Shown: positions 36,759-44,316 of the stretch, piece by piece
Layout of the letters: the number at the start of each line of letters is the position of its first letter
Numbering within the stretch: the stretch's first letter is position 1
Source: Patescibacteria group bacterium
Lineage (GTDB): Bacteria; Patescibacteriota; JABMPQ01
Direction of reading: 5' to 3'
DNA: 44,316 nucleotides
Assembly (NCBI GenBank): GCA_018818965.1
Contig: JAHJQX010000037.1
Span: 1 to 44,316 of the forward strand
Notes under the pieces: generated by a model
What the model was told of the DNA's origin: nothing
Databases searched by the model: none
What the model saw: only the letters and a program-made list of their open reading frames with translations
Made by a program: the position numbers and the translations under genes

Positions 36759-37517
36759 TTACTTACGGGCAACGCGTTCATGTGACGCTGCTTGCCGTTG
36801 AGCTTTTCTGCTATAGCGGGTACCTCTTTTTTTACCTCTTGCACCTTTAGCTGCTCTTTTGTCTGCCTTGTATCCTGTCCAGGCATCACTTCTTACCTTC
36901 TCAGGAACACTACTAGTATCAAGGTAATAATTTAAAGGTTTTCCACCGCCGTACTTAGCATTAAAACGATGCAACCGCTTAAGAGCATCAACAGCAACAC
37001 TACCGCTAAGATCTCGATTCTCGCTAAGGTCGCCTAAAGCATCTTCTAGCTTTGTGACATAGAAAACAAAAGTATCTTTATCTCCAGCCTGCGCCTTGGG
37101 AAAATCTAAACGCGCAATTCGCTCAGAGGGATTTCTATATGACATATTTTCTCTTTCCGCTGCGGTTAGCCCGGGAATATCGTCATAAGTTCTACCCGGC
37201 TTTTCCGCTTGAGCAAAAATTGGTTGTGTTCTATCTGGACCCACTGGAGCTCTCATGGCCGGAGCGCAAGCACCTAGAGCCATAACCGCCGTTAAGCCAA
37301 GAGCTAACTCTGTCCTACGACCCTTCTTTGCCCAGTCTGGTGTTAACCGGTCTGCTTCCTCTGCTTGGATAGCTAGGGCTTCTGTTACTTCTTTTGATAC
37401 CTCTACTGCCTCTGGTCCTTGACCTTCTGCCGGAGAAAGACCTTCTTCAACTCCTTCTGGTTCTTCTTCGTGGGCATCAGTTGGCATTTGTTCCCTTGGC
37501 ATTTGCTCTCCTGGCAT
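36759..37517 (-). CDS. Hypothetical protein with internal lipobox-like hydrophobic segment
   Basis: 252 aa; acidic N-terminus, then KKGRRTELALGLTAVMALGACAPAM, then basic C-terminus (KGARGKKRGTRYSRKAQRQ). Confidence 0.6.
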   Translation of the reverse strand: MPGEQMPREQMPTDAHEEEPEGVEEGLSPAEGQGPEAVEVSKEVTEALAIQAEEADRLTPDWAKKGRRTELALGLTAVMALGACAPAMRAPVGPDRTQPIFAQAEKPGRTYDDIPGLTAAERENMSYRNPSERIARLDFPKAQAGDKDTFVFYVTKLEDALGDLSENRDLSGSVAVDALKRLHRFNAKYGGGKPLNYYLDTSSVPEKVRSDAWTGYKADKRAAKGARGKKRGTRYSRKAQRQAASHERVARK

Positions 37518-37687
37518 ATTTCTATATGTTAGTTATTATTCTATATAACTCTAGCACATATCATATACTTTGTAAAGGGCTTATTAATCACAAACTGCTA
37601 ATCCCCTGACTACTAACAAAATCTCAACTGTTTTTTGGTTGACTTAGACGCCCACAGTCTTATGCTGGCAGAAGGAGGGAAAATTAG

Positions 37688-37735
37688 ATGCGTATTTTTA
37701 AACTCCCTCTCGATGGGGGTTTTGTTTTTTACTAA
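37688..37735 (+). CDS. Candidate 15-aa leader peptide overlapping a terminator
   Basis: AGGAGGG (37673-37679), 8 nt, then ATG: MRIFKLPLDGGFVFY-stop. Confidence 0.4.
   Translation: MRIFKLPLDGGFVFY
37701..37722 (+). terminator. Intrinsic terminator in the 5' leader of the 37749 gene
   Basis: AACTCCC-TCTCGAT-GGGGGTT then TTGTTTTTT; no + strand gene lies directly upstream. Confidence 0.65.
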
Positions 37736-37748
37736 TAATTTTTGCATC

Positions 37749-38342
37749 ATGAAGAAAAAGCATTTTTATTGGGTTGTGCCAATATTGATAGCTACAACAG
37801 CAATCAGTCTTTTGCTATTTGTCCATAAAAAAGAAAAAGATCAAGAAATAACAGAAGAAAAAACTAAACAAGCGCCAGAGATTCAACCAGTTACTGAGTG
37901 GTCGATCTATATCAATCAAGAACATGGCTTTACTTTCAAATATCCTGAAGAATGGGAGAAAAAAGAGGTCAGTGTTAACTACATTTTAGTCAAATACCAT
38001 CACCCTGATGAGAAAGGCAATATTGATCAAGCAGATCTTTCGCTACGGGTGATAGACAATACTGCGAAAATGACTTTGGCAGATTGGGTAGCCAAACATG
38101 ACCCCATTAATCCAGACACCATGGAGTTGGTAGCACAAAGCACTAGAGAAATTGACGGCCAACCAGGCATCCTCCGAGAAATAACTGACAATGTCGCTGG
38201 CGGTCAGATAAATGATTTACACATTACTTATCAAGATAAAATCTATCAGTTTGAACTAACGGCCAGAGCCTCAAAGTTGCCAGAACAAGCGGAATACCGG
38301 TTAATACTAAATCAAATACTAGCTAGCTTTAAATTTAATTAG
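37749..38342 (+). CDS. Membrane-anchored/exported hypothetical protein (PsbP-like fold possible)
   Basis: Start chosen at MKKKHFYWVVPILIATTAISLLLFVHKKEK; EHGFTFKYPEEWEKKE...ILRE motif resembles PsbP/DUF1795-like proteins. Confidence 0.6.
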   Translation: MKKKHFYWVVPILIATTAISLLLFVHKKEKDQEITEEKTKQAPEIQPVTEWSIYINQEHGFTFKYPEEWEKKEVSVNYILVKYHHPDEKGNIDQADLSLRVIDNTAKMTLADWVAKHDPINPDTMELVAQSTREIDGQPGILREITDNVAGGQINDLHITYQDKIYQFELTARASKLPEQAEYRLILNQILASFKFN

Positions 38343-38354
38343 GAGGGGGGATCA

Positions 38355-41300
38355 ATGTCAACTAGGAGGGGGCAATATTATTATTTTTGTTTATTATTTG
38401 TTTTAATTAGCCTTATTTTTTTACCTGTATTTTCTCAAGCGATCCAAGCTTTCCTTACCTACCCTCATGCTTCCTATAAAAAAATAACTCAACACTTTGA
38501 CGACAGCTATACTCACCAGCATGGTCTTCCTTACTACACTGGACACAAGGGGACTGATTATGACGCCCTATTGGGTACACCGATATATGCTGCTGCCGCT
38601 GGACAAGTCACAAAGGTAGCTGCTGGATTTGGTGATGGTTGTCAAAGAAACACTAGTGACGGGGGTGGTTTCGGTAATCACATTATCATCGCTCATCCCA
38701 ATGGCTACTACACCATTTACGCTCATTTGCAAAAAGGAAGTATAAAAATTACTCAGGATCAGGCGGTAAAAGCTGGCGCCCTGCTCGGTCTGGCAGGCAG
38801 CTCCGGTCGTACTTACGGCAGTGATACTTGTGGCACTTTCGAACATCTGCACTTCGAAGTGAGAAGCCAGCGCTACGGCCATCACGTTAATCCTTATAAT
38901 CTAAGTACGGGCTGTTTATTTATCGGCGGATGTGACAACCCTCAACTACCTAATGTCAATCCTAAATCTCCAGCTTCTACCTACCAATTGGATCACCTGG
39001 GTTGGCTTGATGTTTTTAAAAACACTGCTCCATCAGTGCAGCATTTGACAGCTGGTAGTTATGACGGGGGCAGTCGTGCTGGGCTTCACACTGCCGCTGA
39101 TACACTAGACGGTCATATTTACTACCACGAAGTTTGGTGGGACACACCAGAACGAGAGAACGGGAACATCCTTGACCGCTTATACAAACTTGCTCCCTTC
39201 GGCCACGCCAACAGAAAAATTACCGCCATGACAACCGGCAATTTTGGCAGTGGTGACGATGATATTTTGGCAGTTGCTTTTGTTGGCGATGACGTCATTC
39301 ATTTTTACCACCATCAACGCGAACTTGGCTCTCTGGATCCTCATCCTGGCCATCCAGCTATCAATCATCTAGCGGCCGGTGACATTGACAATGATGGGCA
39401 AGCGGAGCTGCTCACCACTGTCCCCAACGACGATCACGTTTACATTTTTGATCAGTGGAACGGGCGGACGTTAGAACGCAAAGTTGGCTTCCTCGATGCT
39501 CATGGAGGTAACCCCACTATTTCTGCCATCGCCACCATGGATATTGACTCCAATGGTTATGACGAATTACTAGTAGCTACGGTGGTGGATGATCATATTT
39601 ATGAATACTATTTTGACTATCAGAGAGCCAAAAAGTGGTGGAAATTCTGGCAGCTCCTACCCCAACCATTTATCAAACAAGGTTACCTAGACTGCCATGG
39701 TGATAAAAACAGCCCGCAAATCAATCCTCGCATCACCAGTCTAGCTGTTGGTAAATTTCAAGGTCAGCAAGATCACCTGGCTGTCACCACCACAGCCGAT
39801 GACCATATTTATTTTTACTGGGAACGAGATCTGGCTAACGCTTGGAACGGAAAAATTTTCCAGCAGAAAAAATTTAAGGATGCCTTCCCGGAAACCGAGC
39901 AGCCAATTATTCACACTCTGGCTGCTGGTGACTTTGACGACTCCGGCGATGACGAGCTGGCTTTGGCGATAACAGGCAGTGACCATCTTAACTTCTTTGG
40001 TCATAGTGATGGTAGTGGTTATACCGGCTACGGCGGAGAGGAGGATTATTACAGTGCCGAACTGGTAGCCCAGAGTACTAAGGAGATAATACTGCGGCCG
40101 GGGCAAATATCTAACATCTGGGTAGAATTTAAAAATACTGGCAATGTCCCCTGGTTGAAAAATTTTACTCCGGAATTTCAATTGCGTCTCGATCCCGATA
40201 ATCGTAATAGTATTTTTTACGATAGTAGTTGGACACAGAAAAATTCACCCGCCCGATTATCAGATCCAGAAGTGGAAGTCGGAGCCACTACCCGTTTTCA
40301 TTTTAAAGTCCAAGCACCTATTTACTCGGGCCAATATGTTGAATATTTCCGCTTACACTTAGGAAATCAAGGATTTGACCAGGCAGTCATGCAGCTTAAT
40401 ATCGCCGTCGATGGGGAGTTGCCCAGTAAAATTTCAAGCCTGCACGCTAATCTAAAAAACTCGCACTGGCAGCAAAATTATACCAATGATGATACTCCTA
40501 CTTTCCAATGGAGCCCAGCACATGATCGCTTATCAGGCCTGGCTGGTTATTATTTAGCCATTGACGACCCCACACCGGACGGCGTTCACAAACAAGACTG
40601 GTGGATTGACAATGTCACTACTTGGACTGCCCCGACCTCCCTGGTTAATGGCTGGCACACAGTGGCTATTACCGCCAAAGATAAAGCGGGTAATGTTAAT
40701 CCAGCTAACACCGACCGACTAGGTGACGCACCATATCTAAAATTCATGACTGACACCGAAGCTCCTGTTCCACCCCCGGCCATCAGTCCTGATACTACTA
40801 GATCAAGTTGGCGGAAAATTAGATATTATGATGGTCGAGAGAAAAATATCACTACTAGCCGTCAGCCCGCTTTTATCTGGTCGGCCGGTTCCGATAAGCA
40901 CTCGGGAATAAATAGTTACCAGATTGAGGTTTTAAACCAGAAATTAGAGAAAATAAAAGATCTTATTTTAAAAACAGCTACTAACGGCTCCACTACTTGG
41001 CAATACCCAGACGTCCTGTCCGACGGAGAATATATCCTCAAGATTAAAACAGTCGATCGGGCTGGCAATTTTTCTACTATTATCGCTTATTCTTTCGCGG
41101 TTGATACTACTCCACCTACTGGCTCAGTAACGATTAATAGGAATAATAAATACACAGCTAATGACGAGGTTACTTTGGAGATAATAACTAAAGATAGCTC
41201 TTTAGTGACTGCTTATAGTCTTTCGGCTGACAGTCAAGCTTGGCAAACATTTACCCTAAAAAATGGCTACCGGCCAACCATCAACTATTCTACCCCCTGG

Positions 41301-44144
41301 CAACTGGTTAGCGGCAATGGTACTCGAACTGTTTTTATCAAATTCCGTGATAGTTGCGGGCACTGGTCCCAACCATTCACGGATAGCATAATTCTCGATA
41401 CGACCAAGCCAAACTCTAGGGTCAATGATCTACCTACTTGGCACAATACCTTATCCTTCTTTGTTTCCTGGTTCGGACAAGATAATTTGTCCGGTATTAA
41501 ATATTTCGACGTGCAGTATAAAGATAGCCTGACCAAGAAATGGATTACTTGGTTGAGTAAGACTAAGTTGGAAGGTAAGCTTTTCACTGGCCTGAATGGA
41601 GTAACTTACTGGTTTCGCTCCCGCGCATACAATCAGATTAATAATCAGGAAAATTATCCCCGCGAGTCTGACACAGAAACGATTGTTGATATTACCAAAC
41701 CCGATCCGCCTATTATTAACGATCCAGCTGACAATTCTAATTTTAGCGCCAGTGTTGATGAAGATGAAAAAACAGCCGGTATCCAAAAAACCATTAGCGG
41801 CACTGCTGAAACAGGTTCTCAGATAATATTAGTGCTAAAAAACGATACCCTTCGGATCAAACATAAATACTCAGCCAAAGTTGACGTCCAGGGCAATTGG
41901 ACAATTAATGGTGTCGTCTTAACAGAAGGGGAAAATATAATTCAAACCACTGCTATCGACCCAGCCGGCAATTGGAATGATTCCGGTGATCACTCCATTT
42001 GGCTCGACACAATTGCTCCAGCTGTTATCACTGATCTGGCGGCATCAAATACAACCTATCACTCAACCGTCCTCAGTTGGATTACCCCTGGTGATGACGG
42101 CCAGCAAGGTACTACAAAACTATATGACATCCGCTACTCGCTTCAACCACTGACAATTACCAACTTCGCCAGTGCTCGACTGGTGGCTAAAATACCTGTT
42201 CCGGGAAAAGCCGGCAACAAACAAAGTCTTGCCGTAGACGGCCTCGAGCCTAAAGAGACCTATTATTTTGCCATTAAAGCCGTTGATGAAGTTGAAAATT
42301 GGTCGGATATTTCTAACACTGTTACTGCTCAAACTACTACTTCAGCTAACAGTATCACCCTTACTACTAGTAAAAATACACTGACAGCTGAGAGTAGTCA
42401 GCAAAGTACTTTAACGGCCACTGTCTATAATCCTGATAATAAAACTGGATCTAAGTTAGCCGGAGAGCCCATTACTTTGATGATTACCAAAAATAATGGC
42501 CATCTTGGTCAGACTGGCTCAATTTCCGCCATCAGAGATAATGGTAACGGCACCTATAGCAGTATTTACATCGCCGCGGGCGCAGTTGGCAATGGTCAGA
42601 TTACTATCACTGCCGACTGTTCCACCTGCATGAGCCAGCCAATGGCCAGTATTGATATAAAGCTCGTCCCTGGCTATCCCGCTGGTGAGATTAAGTTAAA
42701 TGCTCGACCAGCACAGATTAACGCCAATGGTTTTAACACCACTAGTATTACTTCGCAGACAATAACAGACAAAACCGGTAACCCGGTAGCCGACGGAGAA
42801 ATGATTACGGTTAACACTCAGCAGGGATCAATTATTACTCCCGATGCTGATGCAATTCAACTGGGCACACAAGTAATTACCCAGAAAGGAATTATCCAAT
42901 TCGTTATCCGCTCTCCCCAGTGGAACAGTTACGACCAATCCAATACGCAAGTGGCAATAACAGCAAAGAGTGCGACCGGCTCGGCTCAAGGTCAAACAAA
43001 AGTGACTTTTCGTGATGTAACAACCCCGCCAACGCCTATTATTACTACTCCCGCCCACATCAGCTTCACTAATAACAATACCCCTACTATTACCGGCCAA
43101 GCGGAACCTAAGGCTCGCCTTCTCATTTACTGTAATAATAAATATCACCACTACACTTACGCTGATTCGGCTGGCAAATTCTCCTATACCTTCGGTAAAG
43201 CTCTGGACGATAACCAATACGAACTTAAAATACGGGCGCGTGATACAGCTGGGAATACGTCCGATTATTCCGAAAACATCAACATACTAATAGATACAGT
43301 GGCTCCTATTATCACTAGCTATGATCCGACTGACATTGTCCACCACCGCCATAATAATATTGTTGTTAACTACCACGACAACCCAGGTGGGACTGGCATT
43401 GACATTAATCGAACAAAGTTAAGTTTTCACAGCTCAGCTATGTTAATTAGTGCTTCTAGTGCCCTATCACAATACAACAGAACTTTAGCAACTACCCCAG
43501 GTAATGTCTCGGACTCCCAAGCAAGTTACAACGTTACTCTGGCAGAAGAAAATCGTACCTACCATGCCCAAGCAACAGTAGTTGACCGAGCCGGAAACAT
43601 CACTGCTGTCAATTGGACTTTTACCGTCCAGCTCTTTACTTACCTTAAAAGTCGCGTGGAAAGTGGCTATCGATCCTCCATTGTTTCTAACTGGTCTGAT
43701 TCAAAGGGATTAATTTCCAGCCCTGACTGGTGGAGCCCCAGCTTTGCTGATAATACTTGGCGCGATATTGTTTACCTCGCCCAGTTACCCCCCACTTCTA
43801 TCCTTAAGCCAGAGACAAACAGTGAATGGTTGTGGGGAGATCCTCAAGTGGATCCTAATGAAACTACCCTTATTAGAAAAAGGTTCGCCGTCCCCAATAA
43901 CGTAATAATAGATGACGCTGCCATTAGAATGTCGGCCGACAATGAAGCTTGGGGATTTGTTGGCTTCCTCAATGGTTATTATTTCGGCAAGGTGCCAGAA
44001 GCACTTAGCGAAGGGAATCCTTATCTGTTCGGCGTCAAAAACCTAATTCGTCCCGGCAATAATCTTTTGGCAATTCAAGTTAGTAATGGTAACGACAACC
44101 GAGCAGGCATAGCCTATACGATGACAATTAAATATCATGATTGA
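38355..44144 (+). CDS. Giant secreted multidomain protein: M23 (LytM) peptidase, FG-GAP/VCBS-like repeats, NBR1-type Ig domain, multiple Ig/FN3/Big domains, C-terminal galactose-binding-like domain
   Basis: M23 motifs GHKGTDYDALLGTPIYAAAAGQV and HLHFEV; repeats GDIDNDGQAELLTTVPNDDHVYIFDQW; NTGNVPWLKN; VDTTPPTGSV/AGNxSxY Ig repeats; C-term ADNEAWGFVGFLNGYYFG...NLLAIQVSN. Strong SD aggagggggg. Confidence 0.85.
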   Translation: MSTRRGQYYYFCLLFVLISLIFLPVFSQAIQAFLTYPHASYKKITQHFDDSYTHQHGLPYYTGHKGTDYDALLGTPIYAAAAGQVTKVAAGFGDGCQRNTSDGGGFGNHIIIAHPNGYYTIYAHLQKGSIKITQDQAVKAGALLGLAGSSGRTYGSDTCGTFEHLHFEVRSQRYGHHVNPYNLSTGCLFIGGCDNPQLPNVNPKSPASTYQLDHLGWLDVFKNTAPSVQHLTAGSYDGGSRAGLHTAADTLDGHIYYHEVWWDTPERENGNILDRLYKLAPFGHANRKITAMTTGNFGSGDDDILAVAFVGDDVIHFYHHQRELGSLDPHPGHPAINHLAAGDIDNDGQAELLTTVPNDDHVYIFDQWNGRTLERKVGFLDAHGGNPTISAIATMDIDSNGYDELLVATVVDDHIYEYYFDYQRAKKWWKFWQLLPQPFIKQGYLDCHGDKNSPQINPRITSLAVGKFQGQQDHLAVTTTADDHIYFYWERDLANAWNGKIFQQKKFKDAFPETEQPIIHTLAAGDFDDSGDDELALAITGSDHLNFFGHSDGSGYTGYGGEEDYYSAELVAQSTKEIILRPGQISNIWVEFKNTGNVPWLKNFTPEFQLRLDPDNRNSIFYDSSWTQKNSPARLSDPEVEVGATTRFHFKVQAPIYSGQYVEYFRLHLGNQGFDQAVMQLNIAVDGELPSKISSLHANLKNSHWQQNYTNDDTPTFQWSPAHDRLSGLAGYYLAIDDPTPDGVHKQDWWIDNVTTWTAPTSLVNGWHTVAITAKDKAGNVNPANTDRLGDAPYLKFMTDTEAPVPPPAISPDTTRSSWRKIRYYDGREKNITTSRQPAFIWSAGSDKHSGINSYQIEVLNQKLEKIKDLILKTATNGSTTWQYPDVLSDGEYILKIKTVDRAGNFSTIIAYSFAVDTTPPTGSVTINRNNKYTANDEVTLEIITKDSSLVTAYSLSADSQAWQTFTLKNGYRPTINYSTPWQLVSGNGTRTVFIKFRDSCGHWSQPFTDSIILDTTKPNSRVNDLPTWHNTLSFFVSWFGQDNLSGIKYFDVQYKDSLTKKWITWLSKTKLEGKLFTGLNGVTYWFRSRAYNQINNQENYPRESDTETIVDITKPDPPIINDPADNSNFSASVDEDEKTAGIQKTISGTAETGSQIILVLKNDTLRIKHKYSAKVDVQGNWTINGVVLTEGENIIQTTAIDPAGNWNDSGDHSIWLDTIAPAVITDLAASNTTYHSTVLSWITPGDDGQQGTTKLYDIRYSLQPLTITNFASARLVAKIPVPGKAGNKQSLAVDGLEPKETYYFAIKAVDEVENWSDISNTVTAQTTTSANSITLTTSKNTLTAESSQQSTLTATVYNPDNKTGSKLAGEPITLMITKNNGHLGQTGSISAIRDNGNGTYSSIYIAAGAVGNGQITITADCSTCMSQPMASIDIKLVPGYPAGEIKLNARPAQINANGFNTTSITSQTITDKTGNPVADGEMITVNTQQGSIITPDADAIQLGTQVITQKGIIQFVIRSPQWNSYDQSNTQVAITAKSATGSAQGQTKVTFRDVTTPPTPIITTPAHISFTNNNTPTITGQAEPKARLLIYCNNKYHHYTYADSAGKFSYTFGKALDDNQYELKIRARDTAGNTSDYSENINILIDTVAPIITSYDPTDIVHHRHNNIVVNYHDNPGGTGIDINRTKLSFHSSAMLISASSALSQYNRTLATTPGNVSDSQASYNVTLAEENRTYHAQATVVDRAGNITAVNWTFTVQLFTYLKSRVESGYRSSIVSNWSDSKGLISSPDWWSPSFADNTWRDIVYLAQLPPTSILKPETNSEWLWGDPQVDPNETTLIRKRFAVPNNVIIDDAAIRMSADNEAWGFVGFLNGYYFGKVPEALSEGNPYLFGVKNLIRPGNNLLAIQVSNGNDNRAGIAYTMTIKYHD

Positions 44145-44169
44145 ATTAAAAAACCGCTGGGAGTTAGCC

Positions 44170-44316
44170 CGGCGGGACACCGTTCAATTTCGGGTGCGTA
44201 AATTACGAGTTTCCTGCTATGATATGCCCAAAAGTAGTGATTTAACTAGTTAAATAGGCATATTATGACAAAAAAAACGTAAAGTAAGGTGCCCAAATTG
44301 TGGTAGTAAAAGAACA
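44170..44316 (+). mobile_element. Probable left end of an insertion sequence with zinc-ribbon transposase start (truncated by window edge)
   Basis: ATG at 44265 followed by A8; the shifted frame encodes KKRKVRCPNCGSKRT, a typical N-terminal zinc ribbon of IS1-/IS1595-like transposases; palindromic leader. Confidence 0.5.

Noticed and set aside
38341-38394. Second SD-like AGGAGGGGG shortly after the 38355 ATG, suggesting an alternative start
   Set aside because: No ATG/GTG/TTG at suitable spacing, and the upstream SD-ATG already gives a normal signal peptide.

Overview
The window is 44.3 kb of bacterial chromosome with compact, co-oriented genes. The gene repertoire and style suggest a Candidate Phyla Radiation (Patescibacteria)-like genome; this taxonomic call is an inference. 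Housekeeping genes recognised: PBP C-terminus, YaaQ/DarA-like c-di-AMP receptor, recF plus DUF721, TrmH-like methyltransferase, prs, tyrS, ruvC, yebC, pyk, groES-groEL with a perfect CIRCE element, tRNA-Pro(UGG) and tRNA-Gly(UCC). Between 15 and 22 kb there is a striking ATP-grasp cluster: four different ATP-grasp enzymes, one fused to a retropepsin-like (DTGA) RimB/Zn_protease-type domain, next to a PKD + '7TM_transglut'-type membrane protein. Two unannotated mini-ORFs sit in the only sizeable gap of that operon. Three large secreted proteins carry FG-GAP-type beta-propeller repeats: an SGNH-like/FG-GAP protein, a 1330-aa Cna-B-like/FG-GAP protein, and a 1929-aa M23 peptidase/FG-GAP/Ig protein. 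The 1330-aa gene, and the short operon containing the 1929-aa gene, are each preceded by a promoter, a short leader ORF and an intrinsic terminator, which suggests transcription attenuation. The right edge holds the beginning of a probable insertion sequence with a frameshifted zinc-ribbon transposase start, apparently inserted at a transcription terminator. No rRNA and no CRISPR array were found.
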